NCBI GenBank assembly: GCA_037783545.1
Contig: JBBELK010000366.1
Span: 1-64,000 of the forward strand
DNA from: Henricia sp. BOLD:AAB3569
Lineage: Eukaryota; Echinodermata; Asteroidea; Spinulosida; Echinasteridae
DNA: 64,000 bases
Direction: 5' to 3'
Positions 10,235 to 19,164 of this stretch are shown one piece after another (within the stretch, counting starts at the first letter, position 1; the number at the start of each line of letters is the position of its first letter). A program made the translations under genes and the position numbers. The notes beneath the pieces are model-generated. The model saw nothing but the letters and a program-made list of their open reading frames with translations. It was not told the origin of the DNA and made no database searches.

Positions 10235-13127
10235 GAACTTTTGCGATATCTGAGGGCGCTGGAGAGTCACTCATGGGAAAGATCATCCGTTGAGTGTTTT
10301 GATCCCTTTGCAGCCAAGAAAGCAAGACGAGGGAAAGACGACCTCAGATGGGTGAACATATCTGGAAGGCTCGCGAGTTCCCCCGGGGTCGGCGCACCGA
10401 ACCCCAGCGATGTCATTTCAGGTAGTGTCTTGCCAGATTTACAAGCGCTACGGTTTAGGGATCCTGAGCGTTTTATAGCCGGGTCGTTAAATGAGAACGC
10501 GGATCTTTGGGATGTGGTTCTTAAAGAATCCGCAGATGGTCCCGTTGTCGCTAAATGGCTGCGCGAAGGATTTGATATTCATGATTTTTTCCAACATTTC
10601 AAAGGGGAATACCGAGGCAGGCATTTTGACTCCGCTTTGCCCCCTCAGATGTATTTTGTCAACGCACCGTCGTGTCGCCAATTCGTTCCTTTCATAAACG
10701 AGACATTAACGAAGAGGCTCATTGAGGGCTCGGTACAGCTTTTGGGGAAGACAGCCCAAGTCCCTCCGCCGAGGTGCGTAAATGCTCTATCTGTAGAGCC
10801 CAAAGAGCCAAGGCTAGTTCTGTCAATGAAAGGACCAAATTTGTGGTGCAAAGACACACCCTTTAAATTGGTGCCCTTGGGTGAAATCGCCAAATCCATT
10901 AACAGAAATGGTTGCTTTTCGTCTACCGACGATGCACAGGGCTACAAGCAGCTTCTTCTGTCGGAGTCTTCAAAGACGTTTTGTGGCTTCGAATGGGGCG
11001 GATATTATTTTGTGGACACTGCCTTGCCCTTTGGCTTTAAGAATAGTGCATTCGTTTACACGACCGTCGGTTCCTGCCTTTCCACATGGCTAAAGAACCG
11101 TGGCATCCACACCGAAGTTTGGATTGATGACCGTTTCGTTGGCGAATGTTCTCGCTTATCAACACAACCGATGTAGTTTGCCTGGCATTCCTTATATTTT
11201 CCTCCCTCTTCTTCATTTTGCTCGTATCCAGGGCTCGGGAGTGGTGTCAGACGAAGAAGCATTTGACAGGGCTTTGAGATCACTTTACGTGGTTTGCTAC
11301 ATGAAATCACAATTGGGGTTTTTCATCAATCTCAAGAAGAGTCATCTGCATCCATCGTCAAACATCATACATCTAGGTCTGGGGATCTGTTCAAGGACGA
11401 TGTCCTTCTGGATCCCAGAAAAGAAAAAGGTGTCCTTTGCTGAGGTGAGAGAAAGTATTTTATTGACAGAACAGGTGACATTGAAGCAGCTTCAACGCTT
11501 TGTCGGGAAGTGTCAAAGCTTTGCTTTGGTGTTTCCAGCGGCATCTCTATTCGTGAGGGAGTGCTGCGCTTTCATGTCAAAGTTGGATGACATCGCCCCT
11601 ACCCCGCTATCGCAAGACGTTCGGGCCGAGATACTTTTCTGGCGTTTTGTGGATTCATTCTCCCAGCCCATACCCTGGAAAAAAGAGCGCCATGTGTCCG
11701 TGGCTCTCAGCTCGGATGCATCTGGTTTTCGATGGGGGGGAGTCCTGACAGGCCTATCAGGAAACACGAGTTTTGGCGACTACTGGCCCGAAGATATTAT
11801 AGCGCTGGATGACATATGTTTGAAAGAGACCCTAGCTCTATATTTTGTTCTGCAGTCGGTCGTAGATTCATTGTGGGATAGGCGTGTCGACGTGACGGTT
11901 GATGCATTGGTCCTTTGCGAAGTCTGGCACAGAGGCAGAGCAAAGTCGGTAGCTTTGGCAAGGGTCTTGAAGTTGATTTTCGCTCTCACATTAGAGGCAA
12001 ACTTCACGCTGCAGTTAACATGGGTTCCTTCCAGTCAGAATCCAGCAGATGCTCCTTCAAGAGAGATGTCCAGAGCAGACGCTCGGTTATCTCAGCCAAT
12101 CTGGGAATTTCTTCAGAGGGAGTTAGGTGGACCTCGCGGTTTTACGTTTGACCTGATGGCGCTCCCTTCAAATGTGCCGAAGGCACTCGATGGGTCCCCA
12201 CTGAAATTTTATTCAAGAGATCCAGCGCCCGGCTCAGCGGGAATCAACGTCTTTGCCCAAAAGTGCCCTGTTGGGGAAGAGCTTTATGTGTTCCCACCAT
12301 TTGTATTGATCGCCTCTCTCATTCGCTTGTTCCAAGAATGGGGAAATGTAAAGGTTACGATGGTGATTCCGAAGTACGCTCATCCGAGACCATGGTGGAC
12401 GCATTTACTTTCCTTTGTGCGCCGTTCCGTACGTCTTTCGGAGGTTGGACAGACAGGGGTCATCGAGGTTCCGTCAACTAAAGGTTACGTATCAAGTCAT
12501 CAGGGCCTGCCTTTTGAACTATGGGCCTTCGATTGCTTCTTTCCGGGCCAAGACAAGGAGATGGAAGGCCTTCCACTCGAGCAGAAAGGCGTGCTTATCA
12601 TGTCAGATTCTATGTTTAAGGGTCTGAAGGGATTCAGCTGGCCGCTGAGCCTAAATGTGCGGCTCGTTGCAAACGGCGGTCATAAGATCTCGTCATTATG
12701 TAGAGCGGCCGCCGCCGCATGTCGCCGACATTCACAGGACGCAGTGGTTTTGCATGGGGGCATCAACGATCTCAGCAGGTCGGCCGATTGCCGCGAAGGA
12801 GCCAAAGAGGTAGTAAGAGTGTTTCGCATAGCTGCGGCTCGTCTAAAATCCGAGTTTCCAGACTCCATTTTCATCATGTCATCGCTCTGTCAAACGGAGC
12901 TCGTGGAAGTAAACCGTTCTGTTGCCACCGTCAACGAGGCTTTGAGAGCGATATGTAGCGAGGAGAACTGGGTCTTCCTTTCAAATGATTATATTGTGCA
13001 AGGCGATTTGGCAGGCAGCGTCCATCTGTCGCTATGGGGCTGTCTAAAACTGCATCGCAGGTTGCAGATGGTTTTGAAATCGGCATTGTCTCTGCGTACT
13101 GGGCCCGACATAGCATGTTTCCATTAG
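10235..13127 (+). CDS. pol: Ngaro RT-RNase H-SGNH hydrolase polyprotein (interrupted)
   Basis: Two open segments, 10235-11176 and 11232-13127, belong to one protein. The first carries reverse transcriptase motifs: KEPRLVLSMKGPN, the block-A aspartates in CFSSTDDAQGYKQLLL, LPFGFKNSAF, and the catalytic WIDDR (YxDD box with W in place of Y). The second holds the RT C-terminus (FFINLKKSHLHPSSNIIHLG, LQRFVGKCQSFALVFPA), then RNase H (SSDASGFRWGG, KETLALYFVLQS, VDALVL, QNPADAPSR). A C-terminal SGNH-hydrolase domain follows, with block I as IMSDSMF, block III as LHGGINDLS and the terminal VHLSLWG histidine block. No in-frame ATG opens the first segment; an AG acceptor at 10233-10234 suggests splicing. 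Segments are separated by a pyrimidine-rich 55-base stretch ending CCAG, either an intron or a frameshift. Confidence 0.85.
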
Positions 13128-13166
13128 AATACGATTGCTAACGGAATTTTACACCTTCCTTTTCAG

Positions 13167-14399
13167 CATAACGAGGTATCGGCGAGGTTAAAATCGCTAG
13201 ACGGCCTTCTGGACAAGCGGGCTTACGACAAGCAGAAAAATCAGCTGGTGGCATCTCTGGGAGAATTTATTCGCAAGCACCATAGCGACGGATACCGCAC
13301 ATGTGGGTCCGACGTGAGCTCGGCTACGCCTCTGGATATCGTCACTTACCTGGTAGATAAAGATTCCAAAGGAAGGACCCAAGTTCACGCCCTGGGATGT
13401 GAAAACTTAGGCAAGCACGGTGTTTTCCCCTGCCAATGCCCGCGTCGCTTGGCTGCCGGTACCGTAGATTCCTATATTGGACAGATCAGAGGATACTATA
13501 ATTCTGTCGGCAGAACAGAGGTTTGGCGTTCCGACTCCTTGTGGGGAAATCCTTGCATATCACAGCGAGTTCAAAGATATTTGAGAGCTACTCGACTAGA
13601 ACAGGCCGAGGCGCACGTTACCCCAAAGCAGTCTATTCCAATATTCTCGGATAAGTTACGCTGGCTGTCGACTGAGATAAGGAAACGCCTGTCATCCCTA
13701 GAAGATAGCAAGGCTCCTTTCATTCAGCGATATATGCTACAAAGAGATTTAGCATTCTTTCTATGCCTGTGGTGGGCCGGCGACAGGGCTGGAGACTTAG
13801 GAAGGACCAAGACGTGTGAGATTTCAAGAATAGAGGGCGGCGATCTCCTGTTCAACCATACGGTCGGAAAGACAATTAGAGAGTCCGACTCTTCCCTCAT
13901 CATTGTACCAAAGTTGATAGGCCAATCCGTTTTGGATCCAGCAGAGGCAGTAGACAATTTAGTAGAGCTGGCACGGTCGTGCGGTTACAACCTGGCAGAT
14001 GGTTTTCTCTTCCGACCGTCTACACAAGATCACAGGCGTCTTCTCAATAAGCCTTTTGTTGGTGCGGCACCGAATGCGCGGCTACGAGGTTACTTTTCCT
14101 CCTCACCAGACGCAGACGACAGTCAGCTGAGGGCCCACGGGAACCGCGCGGGCGTGGCAGTCACCCTACGCCTCCTTGGCGCTTCAGAGGAGCAAGTCAT
14201 GGACCATTGCAGATGGGCTTCAAGGAAGACCTTCAAGCACTACACCGCTTTGGAAAAAATATCTAGACGCTCTCAAACAGTTCAGGTACTTCGGGAGGCC
14301 GTCGTGAAGGATCGGAATGAACAACCCGCCGCCGATCTAGCAGGCTGTTTTTTCAGAGGGCTCAACTCGGGTTTCAAAGTCCAACGAGCATTTCCATAA
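13167..14399 (+). CDS. Ngaro tyrosine recombinase (integrase)
   Basis: Open from a good acceptor (CCTTTTCAG at 13158-13166) to TAA. The first codons read HNEVSARLKSLDG. No suitable N-terminal ATG exists, so I use the acceptor as the start and expect splicing to an upstream exon. The catalytic set is visible: arginine I in WWAGDRAGDLGR, the HxxR box in AHGNRAGVAVTLRLLG, a conserved W in HCRWASRK, and the tyrosine nucleophile in TFKHYTALEK. The enzyme would recombine the circular cDNA (B1-A2 type junction AGTTC|ACTAT) with a target, which matches the clean insertion seen here. About 410 codons, normal for the family. Confidence 0.88.
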   Translation, partial: HNEVSARLKSLDGLLDKRAYDKQKNQLVASLGEFIRKHHSDGYRTCGSDVSSATPLDIVTYLVDKDSKGRTQVHALGCENLGKHGVFPCQCPRRLAAGTVDSYIGQIRGYYNSVGRTEVWRSDSLWGNPCISQRVQRYLRATRLEQAEAHVTPKQSIPIFSDKLRWLSTEIRKRLSSLEDSKAPFIQRYMLQRDLAFFLCLWWAGDRAGDLGRTKTCEISRIEGGDLLFNHTVGKTIRESDSSLIIVPKLIGQSVLDPAEAVDNLVELARSCGYNLADGFLFRPSTQDHRRLLNKPFVGAAPNARLRGYFSSSPDADDSQLRAHGNRAGVAVTLRLLGASEEQVMDHCRWASRKTFKHYTALEKISRRSQTVQVLREAVVKDRNEQPAADLAGCFFRGLNSGFKVQRAFP

Positions 14400-14430
14400 T
14401 ATAGAGCGCCAGCTAACTGACCCATAAGGA

Positions 14431-14436
14431 AATAAA
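14431..14436 (+). terminator. Poly(A) signal AATAAA after the recombinase
   Basis: AATAAA 32 bases after the recombinase stop codon and upstream of the B1-A2-B2 block. Probably the 3' processing signal of the spliced recombinase message or the element RNA; not proven. Confidence 0.4.
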
Positions 14437-14584
14437 TTAAGGAAACGCAGATCTTGAAAATTTCGTTGGTTTGTCTTCTTGTATCACTACCGTAGGAGTG
14501 GATTTGGGGTTTAGGGTCGGGGTTAGAAATGGGTGGAAAAGGGGCATTTTAGGGCGAGGTCGACGATCGGCTGTGGTTTCGGCA

Positions 14585-14729
14585 AGAATCTATCCAACCC
14601 ATATCTAAGCCTTGTAGATTCTGGAGCCCTCTTCGGAACAATGGAGCGATATAAATAGTTCACTATTTATATCGCTCATGCCGTGCCGATGAGGGCGACA
14701 GATTAATACAGGTCATTCGTGATTCTAGC
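14585..14729 (+). repeat. Ngaro internal repeats B1 and A2
   Basis: B1 (14585-14661) equals B2 (14912-14988) over 77 bases and ends GATATAAATAGTTC. A2 (14662-14729) equals A1. The B1|A2 join AGTTC|ACTAT is what is expected when the element's right end is joined to its left end, so it mirrors a circle junction. Confidence 0.9.
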
Positions 14730-14911
14730 TGGGCGAGAGCGGGTCAGAGTTCGCGGGGCTGCACTAGGTTGGGGCCCGACTTCAGTGGGGTGAGTGGATT
14801 TCTCTTTTTCGTACCCTTATACGATCGCACATGCAAATGTATGGATTTTACGGTTTCCCCGCCCACCCTCCCCTTTTGCCTTCCGGGTTCCGTTTGGGTT
14901 CCGGTTTCTAC

Positions 14912-14988
14912 AGAATCTATCCAACCCATATCTAAGCCTTGTAGATTCTGGAGCCCTCTTCGGAACAATGGAGCGATATAAATAGTTC
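14912..14988 (+). repeat. Ngaro terminal repeat B2 (right end)
   Basis: 77-base copy of B1 starting AGAATCTATCCAACCC and ending the element at 14988. The unit sequence resumes with ACTATATTATGCG at 14989. Confidence 0.9.
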
Positions 14989-15079
14989 ACTATATTATGC
15001 GCTGTCCAAATAATATCGATATTCCGCCCTCTATAGTCGGCCGCGCTACGATCCAATATCGCAATAATATAGTCCAGAA
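14989..15079. mobile_element. 97-bp MITE split by Ngaro (right part)
   Basis: With 5632-5637 this reconstitutes the small inverted-repeat element intact at 25352-25448. Its ends are TTCTGGACTATATTATGCG and CGCAATAATATAGTCCAGAA. Ngaro landed six bases into the left terminal repeat. Confidence 0.75.
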
Positions 15080-15384
15080 TCTGGACTAACGTTAGCCCAA
15101 CGTTGGATCAACGTCAGTAATTGACGAAGAAACGTTGGACCAACGTTAGAAAATGACGTTGTTCCAACGTAAAGTTGCACTTCCGAATAACGTTGGCACA
15201 ACGTTGTTTATAGGTTGGCGTTAACGTTGGACAAACGTCATATCGCTCAATTCCCAACCTTATTTCCACGTCAATTCAATGCTGGCTCAACGGCAGACGT
15301 AAATTATTGACGTCTTATTGACGTCTTATTAACGTCTTTGTGGGGTCGTATGCAAAGCCAAAAAGACGTTATTTCCTGACGCCC

Positions 15385-15480
15385 CATACATTACTCATAC
15401 ATTACTTATACATATTCATCGATACTCATACATTACTCATACACTACTCACATTACTTATACACTACTCATACATTATAT
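15385..15480. repeat. 11-bp minisatellite ATTACTCATAC
   Basis: About eight imperfect tandem copies of CATACATTACT. Also in copy III at about 25753-25848. Confidence 0.7.
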
Positions 15481-16026
15481 TTATGCGCGACTTCTATTTA
15501 TGCTCCACAAAACCTGCAACCTGTAACCCATGGTTGGCACACACCTACTAACCGAATACCAAATTTAATTCTAATCACTCGATCGCCACTTTCAGTTTGT
15601 TCATCCCCAACAATTGCCAATTTGCCTATTATCGAGCAACAACCCATTTACAAAAATCAAAACAACTGCCAAAACTGAAGCAAATTAGCCTTTTTACACG
15701 GTAAATCTGGTCACGACCACTTTATGACGCACGAATCGAAAACGACTGAAAAAAAAGACGTCTTTAACACGTCGTGAGCCCACATGTTGCCGTTAAGGTT
15801 GGATAAACGCCATGCGCGACGCCACACGTACTGACGTCACAACGGTGGCCATAACATGACGTCACACTGACGTCCGAAGACCTACGCAAGACCGACGTCA
15901 CAAGGGTTACAATAATGACCATAGTTTGACGTCTGATTGACGTCAAACTTGCGCCGCTACTCTGATGTTACAGTACAGTGGTGACCATAAGTTGATGTGC
16001 GGCCGACGTAAGATTGTCGACGTTAA

Positions 16027-16210
16027 GCCCGGTTTCCATATAGACGTAACAAACGCGGGGAGTGCCGCAAACTAGCAACGCAAACAGTAACGCAGACAGT
16101 CGGCAAAGTTGAACCAAGTTCAACTTTGCCGACTGTTTCCGTCAGTGTTTGCGTTTGGGTTGTTTGCGTCTAGTCTGCGTGTGCGCGTTACGATTATATG
16201 GAAACCAGGC
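16027..16210. mobile_element. 184-bp palindromic MITE (copy II)
   Basis: Terminal inverted repeats GCCCGGTTTCCATATA and TATATGGAAACCAGGC. A perfect central palindrome has arms CAGTCGGCAAAGTTGAAC around CAA. Flanks TTAA (left) and TTTA (right) are similar but not identical. Identical copy at 26395-26578. Confidence 0.75.
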
Positions 16211-17099
16211 TTTAGACTTTCGACGTTAGACTGACGTCACAGTGGTGACTAAACAACGACGTCCCTCTGTCGTCACATTTAAGAAGCCACTGTGACGTCA
16301 CAGTGATGACGGTAATTTGACGTAAATTGTTGTCCCTTAACCCACGTTAATTCGACGCAGTATGTCGACGCCGTACTGACGTAATGTGATAACCTTTATA
16401 TGACGTCTTACCGACGTTATATTTATGACACTTTATTGACGTCAAATATTGACGTTAAAGTGACGTCATGTTGACCAAATGTCTAACTTAATGCCGACGT
16501 ATAGCAAATACGGAAATCGCCGGCCCATATCTGACGTCGTACCGACGTCGTACACCGACGGGCGACGTTCGTCGACCTATGCCGACCTTTGCCGACGTCG
16601 GTGCGACGTATGCTTGCTGACTGGGACCACACATGCCCCCATCCATGCACCAGAACCACGCAGCAATCCTCCACGAAACCGCCGTCCACCTGAACACCTC
16701 AAGGACTTTGCCACTTAAAGACTGTAGATAGACACCTGCATATTTTGTACCAAAGCTGAGAAAATGTATACTAGCATTTTGTTTCCCGTTTATTGTTGTT
16801 AACTAAAGTTTTAAAATTGGCTGCTAAAAGTGTAATCTGGTTAGCATTAATACTGAAAAATAAGGCATACTCGAGAGTCGTCAAAATAAGGACACTCAAA
16901 CATTTCAGAATTTATTTGGACATTGTTTTCATTTATTCAATCCTCAACTTTACATTCGCCAAATTCCATTTTCACATGTGCATAACTTTTATTCAAGGTG
17001 GAAAGGGATGTAGTATTCATTAATCCAAGTTTGTCACCTAAGGCGCTCCGTACCGATCTACAATAAAGGCCAAAGGTCACCCCTCAGTCAGAAGTCATG

Positions 17100-17756
17100 A
17101 CAGCCACAAAACCATGTGTAATTCTCTCTCTCAATATCTAAGTTTAGGCTCTCGGATCTTACAGAGACGATCACTTTTATCTGCCTGATTATTGTCAGTG
17201 AAGTGCAGATAGTCCAGCAGGTCCACAAATCTGTCTTTGGGTATGATGTTGTGGAAGAAAGGAGTTTCAAGTATGGCGTTTCTCGTCCAGTAAAGTTTCA
17301 GTTCAGGTTTGGGCATTATTCCCATGACGATTATCAATGCCAGAAACACCAACATCTCTTCTGAGGTAGTCTTGAACCATTCACTCCAGTGACTTCGACT
17401 TGGCGTTCAAAGTCTTGGATGTCGGCGGCGTAGCGATTTGTCTCATCGGCGATGTAGGCCGTCAGTTCGGGAATGAACAACTTTTCTAAAAACTCCACGG
17501 GGCTGCTGGTGTCGTCCAAATGCCGCACTTGAACTCCCGTTGTACCGCAAAGGTCATATCGACGCGGGAAGTTGTCACTGTTCTTCCACTGAATTGACCC
17601 AGTAGTCTTAGTTTGCTTGGTACGCTTCGCTAACGGCGCTTCTTCGTCAAAATCACTACTATCACTACTTTCACTATCTGAAATGTGTTCGAATTCTAAT
17701 TCTAAATATGAACCACTCGTTGCCGTCGCAGTTTCCTAATTCTCACTCGAAGACAT
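17100..17756 (-). pseudogene. piggyBac transposase, 5' part only, inactivated (copy II)
   Basis: Reading from the ATG at 17756 on the minus strand, an acidic serine-rich N-terminus (ELEFEHISDSESSDSSDFDE) is followed by piggyBac domain segments SSPVEFLEKLFIPELTAYIA, then EWFKTTSEEMLVFLALIIVM and FFHNIIPKDRFVDLLDYLHF. This is typical of the N-terminal part of DDE_Tnp_1_7 transposases. A stop at codon 7 and a frameshift near 17380 break it, and it ends after about 210 codons, far short of a usual ~570. The catalytic aspartates are absent. Copy III has the same two lesions, so they predate the duplication. One coding difference was seen (D here, Y in copy III near 17414). Confidence 0.85.
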
Positions 17757-17764
17757 CGTGTACA

Positions 17765-18110
17765 CCCCTCCTCCAAAACGTGATCGGGACGTTGTTGGCC
17801 TCCGCATTACGCTCACGCCGACGTCTCCACTGGCGTTAACGACCATCATTTCTGTGCAAGGTAATCTGAGATTCATCGGTGAACAGCACAGTGGACCACT
17901 GCTGCCTGTCCCAGGTCACGTGGTCACGTGTTTACTGCATATGATCACGTCGGTGCTAAGCTGTCAAGGGTGTCAGTGGTATCACCTGCAGTGGTCATCT
18001 AGCATTCAACATGAAGTGATGAAATCGGTTGCGAATGGTCTGTCGGGACATCCTGGTGCCTCGCATATCTCGCAAACGTGATTGACGTTGGGTAGACTTG
18101 AGGTCAAGTC
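17765..18110 (-). pseudogene. Tc1-like transposase fragment (copy II)
   Basis: Minus-strand translation gives STQRQSRLRDMRGTRMSRQT and IRNRFHHFMLNA (the HTH linker of Tc1 transposases). After two stops comes WSTVLFTDESQITLHRNDGR, which contains the second catalytic aspartate block (FTDES). It ends RERNAEANNVPITFWRR, just before the VMVWGG block would be expected. At its 3' end it abuts the start codon of the piggyBac remnant on the same strand. Confidence 0.8.
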
Positions 18111-19108
18111 TCTAGACAGTCGTATTTGGTCCGTCTGACGCCTATAATCCCCACACGCAACAGTCGTTGTCATGAATAGTACCTGTCTAGAGGTCGATTA
18201 GACTTGATCTCATTTCAAGCCCCGACAACCCCAGCAAAAAACCACAAATAAAACACAATTTGTATATAAATTATAATACTGTTTTACTCTTGCATGTGTA
18301 GCAGTCAACCGCGCCCTTCTGAGCGTCATAACACATTTTATGAAATAAATATCTTCAAAATACATGTAGCATTCCTTAACTAGTACACTACACTTGTAAT
18401 AACACTTCTCTTGTGTTGTGTTTTGTCGTAAAAAAAATAACTGCCCAACCTGGCTTAATAATTATTAAACTTAATAATTTACGGCCCTGAGACAGGCGAA
18501 AAACCAGAGTTAAAACCTATTTTTTGTGGCAAAAACTCTTGTGGCAAGACCCCGAAGGCGGTCGAGCTATGGACATTGAACGAATGGAACTCCAGGGTCT
18601 CTGCTGTTTGAACGAGTAATACATTTATGTAAGACTTAAACATCACTGAAGCGATATTGTGTGGCGTGGCGACTGCGAATGCCACCAAAAGCATTCCACG
18701 CCCTTATATACCCACACCCCGTGCCTCGCCTCATTGCACCTCAACTATTTGCATATCAAATTCCATGCATATCTCACACTTTTAATGAGATAGTAATTCT
18801 CTTTTCTATATCCATGACAAAGAGAATTTATAATTCCCAGTCCATTCACGACTACGCTGCTGCCGTTTACGAAACAGCCGGTCTAGTTACAGACTTGACA
18901 TCAAGTCTAGACGCTGGGCGGCCCTTGCATCACGGTGTCTGAGGGCATAGGTCCTCAGGTATTGATCGTCACCCCGATTAGTAAGTCGTAAAGCTCCACT
19001 TCGGGGCCAATCTCGCACGTACCAAGTGCCAAGTCCAAAAAGTGCCAAAAAACAGCCCCTAAACTACCCGGGAAGACATCGGTTTGGAAATGTGACTGGG
19101 GTATTACT
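18111..19108. other. Non-coding remainder of the unit (copy II)
   Basis: No gene recognised. Inverted words GACTTGACCTCAAGTC-like recur near 18093, 18196 and 18894, possibly ends of a further small element. On the minus strand an octamer ATGCAAAT (18747-18754) and TATATAA (18704-18710) lie ahead of a 71-codon frame, but the frame has no recognisable content. Confidence 0.4.
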
Positions 19109-19164
19109 GGGGGGGGGGGTGGGGGGGGGGGGTGGGTGGGGGGGGGGGGGGGGTGGGGGGGGGG
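19109..19164. repeat. Poly-G tract, 56 bp (copy II)
   Basis: G runs broken by single T's. The matching tract in copy III (29476-29560) is 85 bp. Potential G-quadruplex and a likely polymerase-slippage or sequencing-error site. Confidence 0.9.

Larger units (their letters stand above)
5638..14988 (+). mobile_element. Ngaro/PAT-type tyrosine-recombinase retrotransposon, 9351 bp
   Basis: The element is defined by comparison with the uninterrupted sister copy, where GTTCTGG and ACTATATTATG are contiguous at 25351-25368. It starts ACTATTTATATCGC and ends GATATAAATAGTTC. It has the split direct repeats of PAT/Ngaro elements: A1 (5638-5705), B1-A2 (14585-14729) and B2 (14912-14988). It encodes a spliced gag with a CCHC knuckle, RT-RNase H-SGNH hydrolase, and a tyrosine recombinase. 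There is no DDE integrase, no aspartic protease and no DIRS-type methyltransferase. No target-site duplication is generated, as expected for integration of a circular intermediate by a tyrosine recombinase. SGNH domains and SDR structure are known features of Ngaro elements. The copy looks young, but the RT frame is interrupted at 11177-11231. Confidence 0.92.
15080..16640. repeat. Dense ACGTTGG / TGACGTC degenerate repeat tract (copy II)
   Basis: The first 250 bases are built of ACGTTGG and its complement CCAACGT (for example ACGTTGGACCAACGTT). From about 15770 on, more than 25 GACGT words occur, many as the palindrome TGACGTCA. Spacing is irregular with partly shared context such as GTGACCATAA. 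The 16027 MITE sits inside. No open reading frame is credible; short ones are simply repeat translations. Confidence 0.7.

Noticed and set aside
5638-14988. Assignment to the DIRS group proper
   Set aside because: No long inverted terminal repeats with an internal complementary region and no methyltransferase domain. Split direct repeats A1-B1A2-B2 and an SGNH domain fit Ngaro/PAT instead.
18479-18754. Histone-like gene with octamer ATGCAAAT and TATATAA on the minus strand
   Set aside because: The ATG is about ten bases from the TATA, the 71-codon frame has no histone or other recognisable content, and there is no 3' stem-loop.
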